22,815 nt of DNA. It comes from a virus. Of the stretch, positions 13,057 to 21,675 are shown one piece after another. Numbering within the stretch: position 1 is the stretch's first letter; every line of letters begins with the position of its first letter. The stretch is taken from positions 1-22,815 of IMG/VR virus record IMGVR_UViG_3300042448_000052, one strand, 5' to 3'. A model generated the notes under the pieces. That model saw only the letters and a program-made list of their open reading frames with translations, was not told the DNA's origin and searched no databases. The position numbers were made by a program, and so were the translations under genes.

Positions 13057-16000
13057 TAGTTGCCTTCCAATTCATTTGCGAAGAATGCATAGAACATCTT
13101 CTGGAAATCTGGATTACTTTCGATAACCCACTCTGCTTGCGCTGCAAGCCAATCACGTTCTGCTTGTTCTGCTTTAGCGCCAGTGAATGTCTTCTTGCCT
13201 AGGTTATCTAGTGATGTTTGACGTAGCGCCATATAATCGCGTAGAGCAACCACTGAAGGCAGGTCTACGAATCGCTCATCTTGTACGAGTGTTTGAAGTT
13301 GAGAGATGATACGACCACGCTTGTTAGGGTCGAACTCTGAGACAGGTCCACCACCCATAGCATCCTTAAGTGATTGAAGGGCAATTGAGTACTGACCCTT
13401 ATCCAATTCACCTGAGTCAACTCGTGTCATAAGTGCATCACGTGTTGCGTAGTAACGCTGGTTATTAACCTTCTCAAGGATTTCTTTTGCAGATAGTCTC
13501 TTCTTTGTATCGTGGATAAGGTTCCACTGGTACATCTCTGTAGACAATCCACCGCCTGGCATCACATATCCCCATACATCTTTATACTTAGATGCAACAT
13601 CAGGGTTTGCTACTACAAAGTTGTATGAATCCCAGTTAGATGGACCATTACCTGCGCTTGCGCTGATAAGAGCAAATGCCTGTGATGGACCATATAGGTT
13701 AAGGAAGTCATACCAAGACTTGTTATAGTCACCATCGTTATCCTGGAATATAGTCTGGAAGTCTTCAAGAAGGGCAACCTGCAGGGTTGTATCTCCATCC
13801 TTATCCTTAGCAAGACCGTTCTGAATCAAAGCCATAGGTGATACAAGACCAACTACACCACGCATAATAGATTCCCAGCGTGAGAATGTGTCTGTATCTG
13901 CAACTAAACGAGCCTGGTCATCAGGGTCATCTAGGTTGTAGTTTCCACCTGATGCAAGGTAGTTCATTACTGGCTTAAAGTTAGAAGCATATGTTGCTTC
14001 CATACCTGTAACGCCACCAAGAATCTTGTTCCAGTTACCAGGAAGAATTGCTGTCTGCAATCCACCGCTAAAGTTTGCACGCCCGAATGGGAATAGCCAC
14101 TTCTGGATACCCATTGGCATATTATCAATAAGGTTATTATTGAATGTTCCTATTGCGCTGATAGGCAGCGTAACTCCTGGACCAATACCAGGTAACATTG
14201 TGCCAGAACCGAATGCAAAGTTAAATGACATTGGGTTAGCAGTAAATGCTATAGGTGCACCATTATAGTTGGCACCTGTTGTCATCTTTGCAATTACTGC
14301 CATTGCTGTACCAGCAAATGGAACAAAGAACTGACGTTGCCCTGATTCAGGGTTAGTAAAGAAGAATCCCTGGTTAGGGTCATAGTAATCTTCTGCATCT
14401 GTCATCAAATAGATAGATGAAGACTCTGGCTTCTGTGTCCACTCAAGGGCTTTAACAGCCTTGTAGACGTTAGTTACATTCTCTGTACCAAGTTCAGCCC
14501 ACTTGCGGATTGTATTCTCCCACGCTGCTCCGAATGGTGCGATAAGACGTAGTTGATGGAAGATAAGTCGCTTCTCACTTGCATTATAGAACAAACCTTT
14601 TACCTGATTGCGTGCATAGGTATCTGCATATGCGTGTGCATCTTCAATAGATAAAGGACCATTGCCATCAGCAGAACGAAAAGCATTCCATACAGGGTGC
14701 TTTGACCCTACATTAACTCCAGCCTTCTGCAATGGGTTCAATGAATCCTGTGCAGTCTTAAGAAGTTGAGCCTTAGCGTTAGCATCAAGGGATTTTGCTA
14801 TGCGATTGATAGCATCCCAGTAAGCCTGACGGAACTCTGGACCAAATGTAGAATTCTTTTCAAGTTCTGTAGCCTTATCAAAGAACCAATCTACGAATGT
14901 GTATCTATCAGCCCTAGATTCTACATAGGCTAAGTTCTTAGATGGAACATTTACAATAACTCCATCCCAACGACCAGCGTTAGAAAACGTATCTTTCAAA
15001 TCTCTAGCAAATTGTGCCTGTGATTCGAGCAAAGCCTTCTTGCCTGCACGCATTTGCTTTGAATTGCTAACTGAGTTTATGGCTCCGTCTGCAGCACGTG
15101 GAATAGCGAACTTCATCGACCCTAGTTCAGTGCTGCCTTTAGCAACAAGTTGCATAAGTGACTTATTGCCACCTGTTGTTTCAGTCACACGAGCAAGCAA
15201 TGAGATATCTTCGCCCTTTGGAGACTTACCTGTATAGAGATAATTCTTTAATCCTTCAGGAGTCTTGATAAATGCCTTAAACTTTTCTGGAGTTGCCTCT
15301 GCGAATGCGTCTAACTCCTTGCGTCCTGGACCATATAGGAAGTAATCTACTACAGCGTCCTGACGGAACTGACCTTTAGCCATTGCAGCCTTAATTGCAG
15401 GTGTATCAAACCCAGCAACTACACGTGAAAAGATATCTGAGTTGAGCATACGCAATTGGTTAGCGATACCATCAAAGAATCGTGGCGAGCCATAGGCTAC
15501 AGCGCCAACATTCTTGAATTGAAGGACTTTGTAATCACGCTCATCAAAGGCTCCGCCTCTGGCTGAGTTCATCATATCTATATATGAGTTCTTAGCACCG
15601 TGTGCAAGTGTCTCATCAAGAATATCTAGTGCATCATCACCAGTTGAGAATGACTCGTCAAAGACTGTGTGACGATAGTTATCGAATTGACGCAATACTT
15701 TTCGCCAAGTCTTACCATCTTCGCGTCCAAGCCACATAGCCAAAGCCATACCTGGGTTATTAAAGAATGAGATGTGACCTGTTGCAGCCACACGAATCTG
15801 CTCTTCAGCAATGTTACGAATAATGTACGCCGGACGTACCAACTGAATCTTCTTCCAGAAGTTGTTGATTGCTGCGTCAGCGATTTCTTCGCCTTTAGCA
15901 AGTGTCTTGTACTTTGACAACTTGTTTGTAAGTCGCAAGAGTTCAGTTACAGGTGGGAAGTAGATGGTTGAGTTAAGCAACTCAGATGACATATGTGGTC

Positions 16001-18500
16001 CTGGAAGGATTACGCTATCACCGTTAAGTTGAAGGTACTTAAGTTCTGCTCCAGCAATGTGCTGCTTTGCCCAATATGAGGACATCTGCTCGGCAGATGA
16101 CTCGAATGCTGTTGTGTACTTCTTGAAAGCATCCTGCATATGTGATGGTATGTTTGCTGAATACTGAGCGAATACAGCCTTCATTAACTTAACTGATGCA
16201 GCGTAGCCAGCAACTGAGTGAGTTGCGGCATCTGCGATTTCGTCGATGATTTCATCAAGGACTTTTCTATCAAGTTTAGCGGCTACGCCAAAATCTTCTG
16301 TTGAACGAAGGAGTTCTTCTCTATCGTGTACATTTACAATAGAGCCAGACTTAACTTTAGTCTGATATCCGCGCTTAAGAGCAGGCTTTGCAATTGTAAT
16401 TGGAGCCTTGATACCCGCAGCGAATCCTTCAAAGAGTGCTGCTACTTTACCGTGGTCTGAAATACGAGACTGAACTCGTGCTCCTACACCCTGAAGTGTA
16501 CGCACTGCTGGCATAGCAAACTTTGTACGCTCTGTTGCTTTAACTCCAGCACGTGCAAGAAGTCCAGGCTGTAATGCTCCGCCTTGGATATCACCCTTAA
16601 GCAGGTAAGGTGCCAAAGCGTCAACTACATCATCCTGAGTCTTAGCATCGGCAAGTGCTCGTGCTACATCGTGAGTAATCTTTCCATTGGCTTTGCGCCA
16701 GATTTGCTTCCAGTCAGTCATCTCGACAAGTTTGTCGACTGCTACTGTTCCGCGACCATTGGTTAAGAAGTCAGCAATAGCCTGATATGCAAACTCAGGA
16801 CGTTCAAGAGTCTGATTTATGTTAGCAAGACGTTGTACATCAATCTCCCAAGCCTTACGCTTGTCCTTGAGGCTAAGGGTTGCATCGTCAAGTTTCTCTG
16901 AAAGAGTGCGCTCTGCTTTCTTAGCCTTAGCAGCGGTACGCAGTACACGCTCATTCAATGATTCCATTGTCTTCTGTGTGCGAGAACGCTCTGCAACCTG
17001 CTTAAGTGAGAACTTCTCAGCGTCTGTTGCTTCCTTAACGAAAGCCTTAGACTTCTTTTCAAGTTCTTTAGCAACAAGGAGTGCATCCTGTGTTACAGGA
17101 GTCTCTGGAACTAAACCTTTTGCTTCAGATAATCTATCTTCTAAAGTTTTAATTGACGCCTGTAGGTTATCCAGGTCATCTGATGTGTAGAGTGGAACTC
17201 GTCCTGCTGCTACAGCATCTGAAATTTCTGACTTGATTTGCTCAAGTTGCTTTGTCTGCTTGGCTAAAGCGTTCTGTGTACGCTCAACAATTCGTGGAGC
17301 CTTAAGTGCAGCCTCAATAGCCTTACGTGATTCAGTTGCCGCATCAGCCTTCTCAATGAGTTGAGTCTTCTGTGCTGCAATATCATCAAGACGAGCCTGT
17401 GCTACACGGACACTGACAGAAGATTTAATTGTATCTTCTGCTTGTCCTGATGCTGCAGCACGTGCTTCATCTGCACGCTTAGATAAACTGTCTGCATCGA
17501 ACTTCTTGAGTTCATCTGCTTGCTTGCGAATAGCCTTAGCGGATTCAATAGTTTGGTTTTCAACTTCTTCAATCTTAGCAAGACGGTCCATAGTCTTTGC
17601 TGCTGCAGACATAGCACCAGAAGCCTGCTGCTGTTGAGCCAACTTGCGTAGAGCCTTGATGTCAGATGCGCGAGTTAAGCCTGGGTCAAAGATAAATGAG
17701 CCAGTGATGTCTGCGACTAAAGCAATGTTAGCGCCTGCGCGACTCTCTGGGTTGCCAAGAGTAAAAATATTTGAGTATGTATCACCAAGAATTGTGCGTG
17801 GGCGGTATCCGATTACTTTGCCATCAGAGTTGCGGATAGCAACCTTTGCTGCATTAAGTGAAGCCTGGCGTGCTTTGTGTCCTAAGCCAACTTCTTCAGA
17901 TGGAAAGAATCCTTCACCAATCTGAATGTCAGGGAACTTACCTTTTTTAATATCAGTCATTGCTTTAATGGCTATTTGACCAATGGTTGTCTGCTCTACT
18001 GGACCAGGAATTGCCTTCTGTGTTACAGGTGCTGATTCAATACCGAGTCCCTTTGCAGATGCAGAGATACCAAAGTTTTGTGCAGACTGTGCAAGAGCGG
18101 TTGTACCCTGGCGCCATTCAGCGTTTAACCAGTTGAATGTTCCACCAAGTATTGTGGTTGTTCCACGCACTACAGATTTAACGCCTTGCCAAAATTGCCC
18201 TCTGCCAGTGTTCTTAAATGCTTCTGTCTCGCGCTTGACTGCTTCATCTTTTTGATTAGCAAGACGTTGTTCACGAGTTGATGCGTCAATATTAGCAATG
18301 CTTGCAGCAACACCAGACTTAGCATCTACACCTAGTGCAGACAAAGACTGGAGAACGCCAGGAGACATAATATTTCCCTGGGCATTCTTCTTAATTAATT
18401 CAGCCTGGTAAGGATTTACAGAAGATGCGGCGACATAAACCTGCTCTGCATCAATCTGAGCCTGTGTAAGTGTGTTAGAAAGTTTTTTCTGGTCTGCCAC
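13056..18500 (-). CDS. Giant virion-associated protein, 1814 aa, unknown function
   Basis: Starts with a GTG at 18500 whose G is the last base of the previous TAG stop; no good ribosome site, so probably translationally coupled. Residues about 1-80 are helical. Near 100-130 is a Gly/Trp-rich stretch (GQFWQGVKSVVRGTTTILGG). Residues about 280-560 are coiled-coil, rich in Ala, Glu and Lys. At about 885-920 lies LVRPAYIIRNIAEEQIRVAA. Near 1320 is PFGAAWENTIRKWAEL and near 1390 FFVPFAGTAMAVIAK. The last 250 residues hold QNGLAKDKDGDTTLQVALLE and repeated helices. I see no polymerase, lysozyme or protease motif. Length and position suit an ejected internal protein or large portal-associated protein. 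Function is not established. Confidence 0.85.
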   Translation of the reverse strand: MADQKKLSNTLTQAQIDAEQVYVAASSVNPYQAELIKKNAQGNIMSPGVLQSLSALGVDAKSGVAASIANIDASTREQRLANQKDEAVKRETEAFKNTGRGQFWQGVKSVVRGTTTILGGTFNWLNAEWRQGTTALAQSAQNFGISASAKGLGIESAPVTQKAIPGPVEQTTIGQIAIKAMTDIKKGKFPDIQIGEGFFPSEEVGLGHKARQASLNAAKVAIRNSDGKVIGYRPRTILGDTYSNIFTLGNPESRAGANIALVADITGSFIFDPGLTRASDIKALRKLAQQQQASGAMSAAAKTMDRLAKIEEVENQTIESAKAIRKQADELKKFDADSLSKRADEARAAASGQAEDTIKSSVSVRVAQARLDDIAAQKTQLIEKADAATESRKAIEAALKAPRIVERTQNALAKQTKQLEQIKSEISDAVAAGRVPLYTSDDLDNLQASIKTLEDRLSEAKGLVPETPVTQDALLVAKELEKKSKAFVKEATDAEKFSLKQVAERSRTQKTMESLNERVLRTAAKAKKAERTLSEKLDDATLSLKDKRKAWEIDVQRLANINQTLERPEFAYQAIADFLTNGRGTVAVDKLVEMTDWKQIWRKANGKITHDVARALADAKTQDDVVDALAPYLLKGDIQGGALQPGLLARAGVKATERTKFAMPAVRTLQGVGARVQSRISDHGKVAALFEGFAAGIKAPITIAKPALKRGYQTKVKSGSIVNVHDREELLRSTEDFGVAAKLDRKVLDEIIDEIADAATHSVAGYAASVKLMKAVFAQYSANIPSHMQDAFKKYTTAFESSAEQMSSYWAKQHIAGAELKYLQLNGDSVILPGPHMSSELLNSTIYFPPVTELLRLTNKLSKYKTLAKGEEIADAAINNFWKKIQLVRPAYIIRNIAEEQIRVAATGHISFFNNPGMALAMWLGREDGKTWRKVLRQFDNYRHTVFDESFSTGDDALDILDETLAHGAKNSYIDMMNSARGGAFDERDYKVLQFKNVGAVAYGSPRFFDGIANQLRMLNSDIFSRVVAGFDTPAIKAAMAKGQFRQDAVVDYFLYGPGRKELDAFAEATPEKFKAFIKTPEGLKNYLYTGKSPKGEDISLLARVTETTGGNKSLMQLVAKGSTELGSMKFAIPRAADGAINSVSNSKQMRAGKKALLESQAQFARDLKDTFSNAGRWDGVIVNVPSKNLAYVESRADRYTFVDWFFDKATELEKNSTFGPEFRQAYWDAINRIAKSLDANAKAQLLKTAQDSLNPLQKAGVNVGSKHPVWNAFRSADGNGPLSIEDAHAYADTYARNQVKGLFYNASEKRLIFHQLRLIAPFGAAWENTIRKWAELGTENVTNVYKAVKALEWTQKPESSSIYLMTDAEDYYDPNQGFFFTNPESGQRQFFVPFAGTAMAVIAKMTTGANYNGAPIAFTANPMSFNFAFGSGTMLPGIGPGVTLPISAIGTFNNNLIDNMPMGIQKWLFPFGRANFSGGLQTAILPGNWNKILGGVTGMEATYASNFKPVMNYLASGGNYNLDDPDDQARLVADTDTFSRWESIMRGVVGLVSPMALIQNGLAKDKDGDTTLQVALLEDFQTIFQDNDGDYNKSWYDFLNLYGPSQAFALISASAGNGPSNWDSYNFVVANPDVASKYKDVWGYVMPGGGLSTEMYQWNLIHDTKKRLSAKEILEKVNNQRYYATRDALMTRVDSGELDKGQYSIALQSLKDAMGGGPVSEFDPNKRGRIISQLQTLVQDERFVDLPSVVALRDYMALRQTSLDNLGKKTFTGAKAEQAERDWLAAQAEWVIESNPDFQKMFYAFFANELEGN

Positions 18501-18955
18501 TACTGCACCATCTGCTGGTCTTCAAAGTCCATAGTCTCAACAATTGCACGAAGGTCTTCGTTGCGTGGGTTCTGTTGGTACATCGCACGAATAATCTGAC
18601 GTGATGGGTCTTGAGATTGAACTATACCTACAGGAAGTGGGTTAACTTCTGAACCTGCCCCGTCACCGAAAGGCATACCATATGTAATGGGACGGTCAGG
18701 TGTCTCTGAAGGTGCAGTGATAGGAGTTACGCTAGGAAGTGGCATACCTGCAGGAGTTGAACTCTGTTGCCCCATAGCAAGTCCTGAGTTAGCAGCATCG
18801 TTTACTACTTTGTTTTCTCCATATGCAAAGCCTGTGTAGTTGATGTTTGGAACACCGTCGGCTGAACCGTTACCACCATTGCCAGAAACACCAAAATTGT
18901 TTTGCGGTGCGTTAACCTGATATCCGCCGCGGGGGTCTTGAGGTGCAGTAGTCAC
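18500..18955 (-). CDS. Pro/Gly/Asn-rich protein, 151 aa, unknown
   Basis: GTG start at 18955 preceded by AGGAGG, the strongest ribosome site in the window; the site overlaps the stop of the proteasome-like gene. The first 110 residues are disordered-looking (NNFGVSGNGGNGSADG, PSVTPITAPSETPDRP). The last 35 are helical and acidic (RQIIRAMYQQNPRNEDLRAI, then VETMDFEDQQMVQ). No family is recognised. Disorder plus a short helix suits a linker, plug or head-associated protein. Its stop overlaps the GTG of the giant gene. Confidence 0.8.
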   Translation of the reverse strand: MTTAPQDPRGGYQVNAPQNNFGVSGNGGNGSADGVPNINYTGFAYGENKVVNDAANSGLAMGQQSSTPAGMPLPSVTPITAPSETPDRPITYGMPFGDGAGSEVNPLPVGIVQSQDPSRQIIRAMYQQNPRNEDLRAIVETMDFEDQQMVQ

Positions 18956-18963
18956 GTTGCCTC

Positions 18964-19506
18964 CTACTTAGAATGTTTGAATTGTGTTTTGGATAGATAA
19001 GGACCTGCGGTAAAGGCTGTAAGTTGTGATGCAATTTCCATTGCTTCGTAAGCATCTGCGCCTGCGTGCAGTGCTCCGAGTGCATAAGGTGCACCAGAAC
19101 CTGCAGCGTAAACTCCGCTTACATTCTTACTTACTGCTAACTCGTGGTCGATATCAAATATCTCACCGCACAATGCTATGAGAAATTGAAATCTTTGTTC
19201 TGTCTTTGGCTCATCAAAGTTAAAACCATTTGACGAAAGACATTTACGAAGCGATGGCATCGTCTTTGTAATCACAAAGTGAAACAAATCTTTCTTGTCG
19301 GACTTTGTTGGAACTGGTGGTTCCCAGATATGCTGTGCTACATCGCAAGGTAGAACCTCACCTGAGCCTGCAATCAAATAACCATTTGATTCTGAAATCT
19401 TTTTTACATTTGGATGAGTGTAGATATATCCGCTGTCATCCGTAGTTCTGCTATCAGCAACAAGGACACAACTATCGTCGTATTCGATACCAATAAGTGT
19501 TGTCAT
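18964..19506 (-). CDS. Proteasome beta / HslV-like Ntn hydrolase
   Basis: 180 aa. The start MTTLIGIEYDDSCVLVADSR mirrors mature 20S proteasome beta subunits and HslV, which start with T-T after removal of the leader or Met. Thr2 would be the N-terminal nucleophile, D18 (VADSR) the Asp17 equivalent, K35/K36 in NVKKI the Lys33 equivalent, and G47-S48-G49 the Gly47 loop. Residues 133-170 (YAAGSGAPYALGALHAGADA, then EAMEIASQLTAFTAGPY) match the conserved GSGxPY...helix of HslV and beta subunits. These proteins form rings that cleave unfolded protein. No partner ATPase is seen here. Set between the portal and the capsid genes, where phages usually encode a head maturation protease, it may process virion proteins. 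Family firm, role inferred. Confidence 0.87.
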   Translation of the reverse strand: MTTLIGIEYDDSCVLVADSRTTDDSGYIYTHPNVKKISESNGYLIAGSGEVLPCDVAQHIWEPPVPTKSDKKDLFHFVITKTMPSLRKCLSSNGFNFDEPKTEQRFQFLIALCGEIFDIDHELAVSKNVSGVYAAGSGAPYALGALHAGADAYEAMEIASQLTAFTAGPYLSKTQFKHSK

Positions 19507-19519
19507 TGTCCCCTACTTT
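19504..19519 (-). promoter_or_regulatory. Shared start-region motif AAAGTAGGGGACAATG (Ntn hydrolase)
   Basis: Identical over 16 bases to the glycosyltransferase start region and close to that of the 104-aa gene. It begins 2 bases after the portal stop codon. Confidence 0.75.
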
Positions 19520-19520
19520 G

Positions 19521-21320
19521 TTATCTCTTTGACGTAGTTGTTACTCTTGCTGAACCCTTACCACTTGAGGTAAGTGCTGAAATAAGTGTTTGCATATCTG
19601 GACGTCCTTGAATCTGTGGTGCTTCACCTGGCATACCTTGTGGTGCTGCTTCCGGTGGAAGAGCGCCTCCTGCTGGAGAAGCGGTGGGAGCAGGGGACGG
19701 TTGCTCAACCATAGATGCTGCCCCAGCAGGAGGAACCTGTTGCTGCGGAGCGAAGGTTGCTTCAATCGCATCCTCAAGCGCCTGTCCCTTTTGGCGTGCT
19801 TTGATAACCGCAGCAATTTTACGAACTACCTCTGAGGCATCTCCGCCAGATGCAGCCATTTGTGGGATGGCTTGTGTATAGGCAGTAATGGAACCAAGAA
19901 GAGAATCTCTCATCTTCTCAATTTCAATCTTTTCTAATTCCTGTGTGACGTTAACTGTGAACGGAAGTTCACGCATAGCCATATCCTTAGAGATAAGACC
20001 GCCACCTAGTGCCTGGAGCATAAAGATAAGACCCTGTGCAGGGTTCAAACCAGCAAGCATTCCGTAACGAACATCTGCTGAGTAATCAGATTTGATGTCC
20101 TTAGAAGGCTTGTATGTAATTTCGTATGGGGAGCCAGCGTCAACACCACGAATGGTCTTCTCATCTGGGAAGATTAGTTCATCAGTTTCAAAGCAAACAC
20201 TGATTACATCACGAAGTGATGCAGCAAAGATTGCTTGTGCTGATTTAACCTGGGTGTCAAATGCACCCATAAGAGCCTGTACGCCTTGTCCAGTGACAAT
20301 AGAGGCATCGATATTTCCTGTACGTCCTTCAGGATAACGTGCACCTACTCGTAGTTCTTGGTTGAGTAGTTGCTGTTCTGTAAATGCTCCCGCTGGTACA
20401 TTGAGTTCCACGCGGCGAACGCCTGCTGGATTGGATGTACGGATGACCGCATCTCCACCCAACTGTAGTTCCTGTACATCCTGTGGAAGAACGATAGGAG
20501 CCTGAACGCTCTTCTCTGCTGCTTCCATTGCAAGCAACGCAAAGCGGTTGCGTAGCAATTGGATACCAAGAACATCATCAAATTGTCCACGTAGTTCACC
20601 ATCGATAGATGGCTTACGTGCAATAACAACCATCATCTTACCGATAGGATTTGCAGCCTTCGATAGAACTAGATTGTCCTTTGATGGAATATAGATGACT
20701 GACTGGTCTTTGTCGTAGTAGCGAATTAACTCAACCTGAGCATTCAAGTCCTGCTTGTAACCCATAGGTCCAAGGAGCATTGAATCGTATTCAGGGAACT
20801 GAGTAACGAGTTCGCCTAGTGTCATCATATATCGTTTTGCAAATGCAACACAGCGTCCGTAGCGGTCAAACTCTGGGTAAGCCCCCACTGGGTTTTCTAC
20901 GCGGATGCGAGGCAGTTTGCTTTCTTCGTCTAATTCAATGATGAAAGGGACGAAACCAAATGTGATGTACCAGTCAGCGCCTGAGTACATCTGTACAGCC
21001 AAATCAGAATGTTGGAAATAGTTAGCAGCAATACGAGTACGCTTGTCTGCAAAAGAACGTGCACGGTCATTGACCGCATTGGCTGCAGAGCAGTTAACCG
21101 CTGGAAGCGGAGCCATTACTTCAGATAAGTCACGGGCTACGATGTCGATAAAGTTTGCGACTACGTTTGCATCTACGCCATCTGGGAAGAAGTCTGGGTA
21201 AACCTCAGAGATTTTTCCTTTGCGGACAGCAAGGACATCGAGGTTGCGAGCATCGCGCTCGTGATTGCGATAGCGCAGCGATTGTACGCGTGCTGCTACC
21301 TGCTCCATTGATAATGCCAT
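19521..21320 (-). CDS. Portal protein
   Basis: 599 aa, AGGA 7 bases before the ATG. The N-terminus is helical and basic (VQSLRYRNHERDARNLDVLA), then FFPDGVDANVVANFIDIVAR. GADWYITFGFVPFIIELDEE precedes VENPVGAYPEFDRYGRCVAF, typical of portal wing/clip regions. The helical middle includes FDQVLGIQ-like QFDDVLGIQLLRNRFALL and RTGNIDASIVTGQGVQALMG. The C-terminus (about 535-580) is Pro/Ala-rich and ends basic. It follows TerL and a small gene and precedes head genes, as portals do. A dodecamer of this protein would form the DNA entry vertex that docks the terminase. Length fits podovirus-type portals of 500-700 aa. Confidence 0.9.
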   Translation of the reverse strand: MALSMEQVAARVQSLRYRNHERDARNLDVLAVRKGKISEVYPDFFPDGVDANVVANFIDIVARDLSEVMAPLPAVNCSAANAVNDRARSFADKRTRIAANYFQHSDLAVQMYSGADWYITFGFVPFIIELDEESKLPRIRVENPVGAYPEFDRYGRCVAFAKRYMMTLGELVTQFPEYDSMLLGPMGYKQDLNAQVELIRYYDKDQSVIYIPSKDNLVLSKAANPIGKMMVVIARKPSIDGELRGQFDDVLGIQLLRNRFALLAMEAAEKSVQAPIVLPQDVQELQLGGDAVIRTSNPAGVRRVELNVPAGAFTEQQLLNQELRVGARYPEGRTGNIDASIVTGQGVQALMGAFDTQVKSAQAIFAASLRDVISVCFETDELIFPDEKTIRGVDAGSPYEITYKPSKDIKSDYSADVRYGMLAGLNPAQGLIFMLQALGGGLISKDMAMRELPFTVNVTQELEKIEIEKMRDSLLGSITAYTQAIPQMAASGGDASEVVRKIAAVIKARQKGQALEDAIEATFAPQQQVPPAGAASMVEQPSPAPTASPAGGALPPEAAPQGMPGEAPQIQGRPDMQTLISALTSSGKGSARVTTTSKR

Positions 21321-21351
21321 TGTTGTCCTAACGATTAAAGGGAAAAATTAT

Positions 21352-21666
21352 TTACTTTTTGTAAGACCTTTTGTAAGTTGTTTCTTTCTTTGTGCCGCGA
21401 ATTTTTGTTCCTGGAGAGAATTCACCAGTTGCGGTGGTGTGCTGTGTTGAACGTCCGCGCTGATTAGCAGTAATTGCTGCTGCTGCTTCTTTAAGTTGTA
21501 ACTTTGTTTCTCCTAAAGAGCCTGTTCCAATTGCTGTTGGAACATCACGCAATTCGCGTGATACGTTTCCAACGTAAGATGTAAGAGTGTTGACAGCCTT
21601 GTAAACTGGATTTACACTTTTTCCACCACGGTCATTAATTCCTGCTGAGTTTCTTGAATTTGCCAT
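21352..21666 (-). CDS. Small basic protein between terminase and portal, unknown
   Basis: 104 aa with an AGGAAAG ribosome site, 9 bases after the terminase stop. The N-terminus is MANSRNSAGINDRGGKSVNP. The middle is a helix (LGETKLQLKEAAAAITANQR). The end is strongly basic (KIRGTKKETTYKRSYKK). No motif is recognised. Small basic proteins at this place may assist packaging or head completion; there is no direct evidence. Confidence 0.75.
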   Translation of the reverse strand: MANSRNSAGINDRGGKSVNPVYKAVNTLTSYVGNVSRELRDVPTAIGTGSLGETKLQLKEAAAAITANQRGRSTQHTTATGEFSPGTKIRGTKKETTYKRSYKK

Positions 21667-21675
21667 TTTACTTTC

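Noticed and set aside
16819-17190. 123-aa plus-strand ORF
   Set aside because: Lies wholly antisense to the coiled-coil part of the giant gene; Ser/Arg-rich composition is typical of a shadow frame.
13056-18500. Packaged RNA polymerase of the N4 type, suggested by the N4-type capsid and large size
   Set aside because: Half the usual length and no polymerase motif A, B or C recognised on reading the protein.
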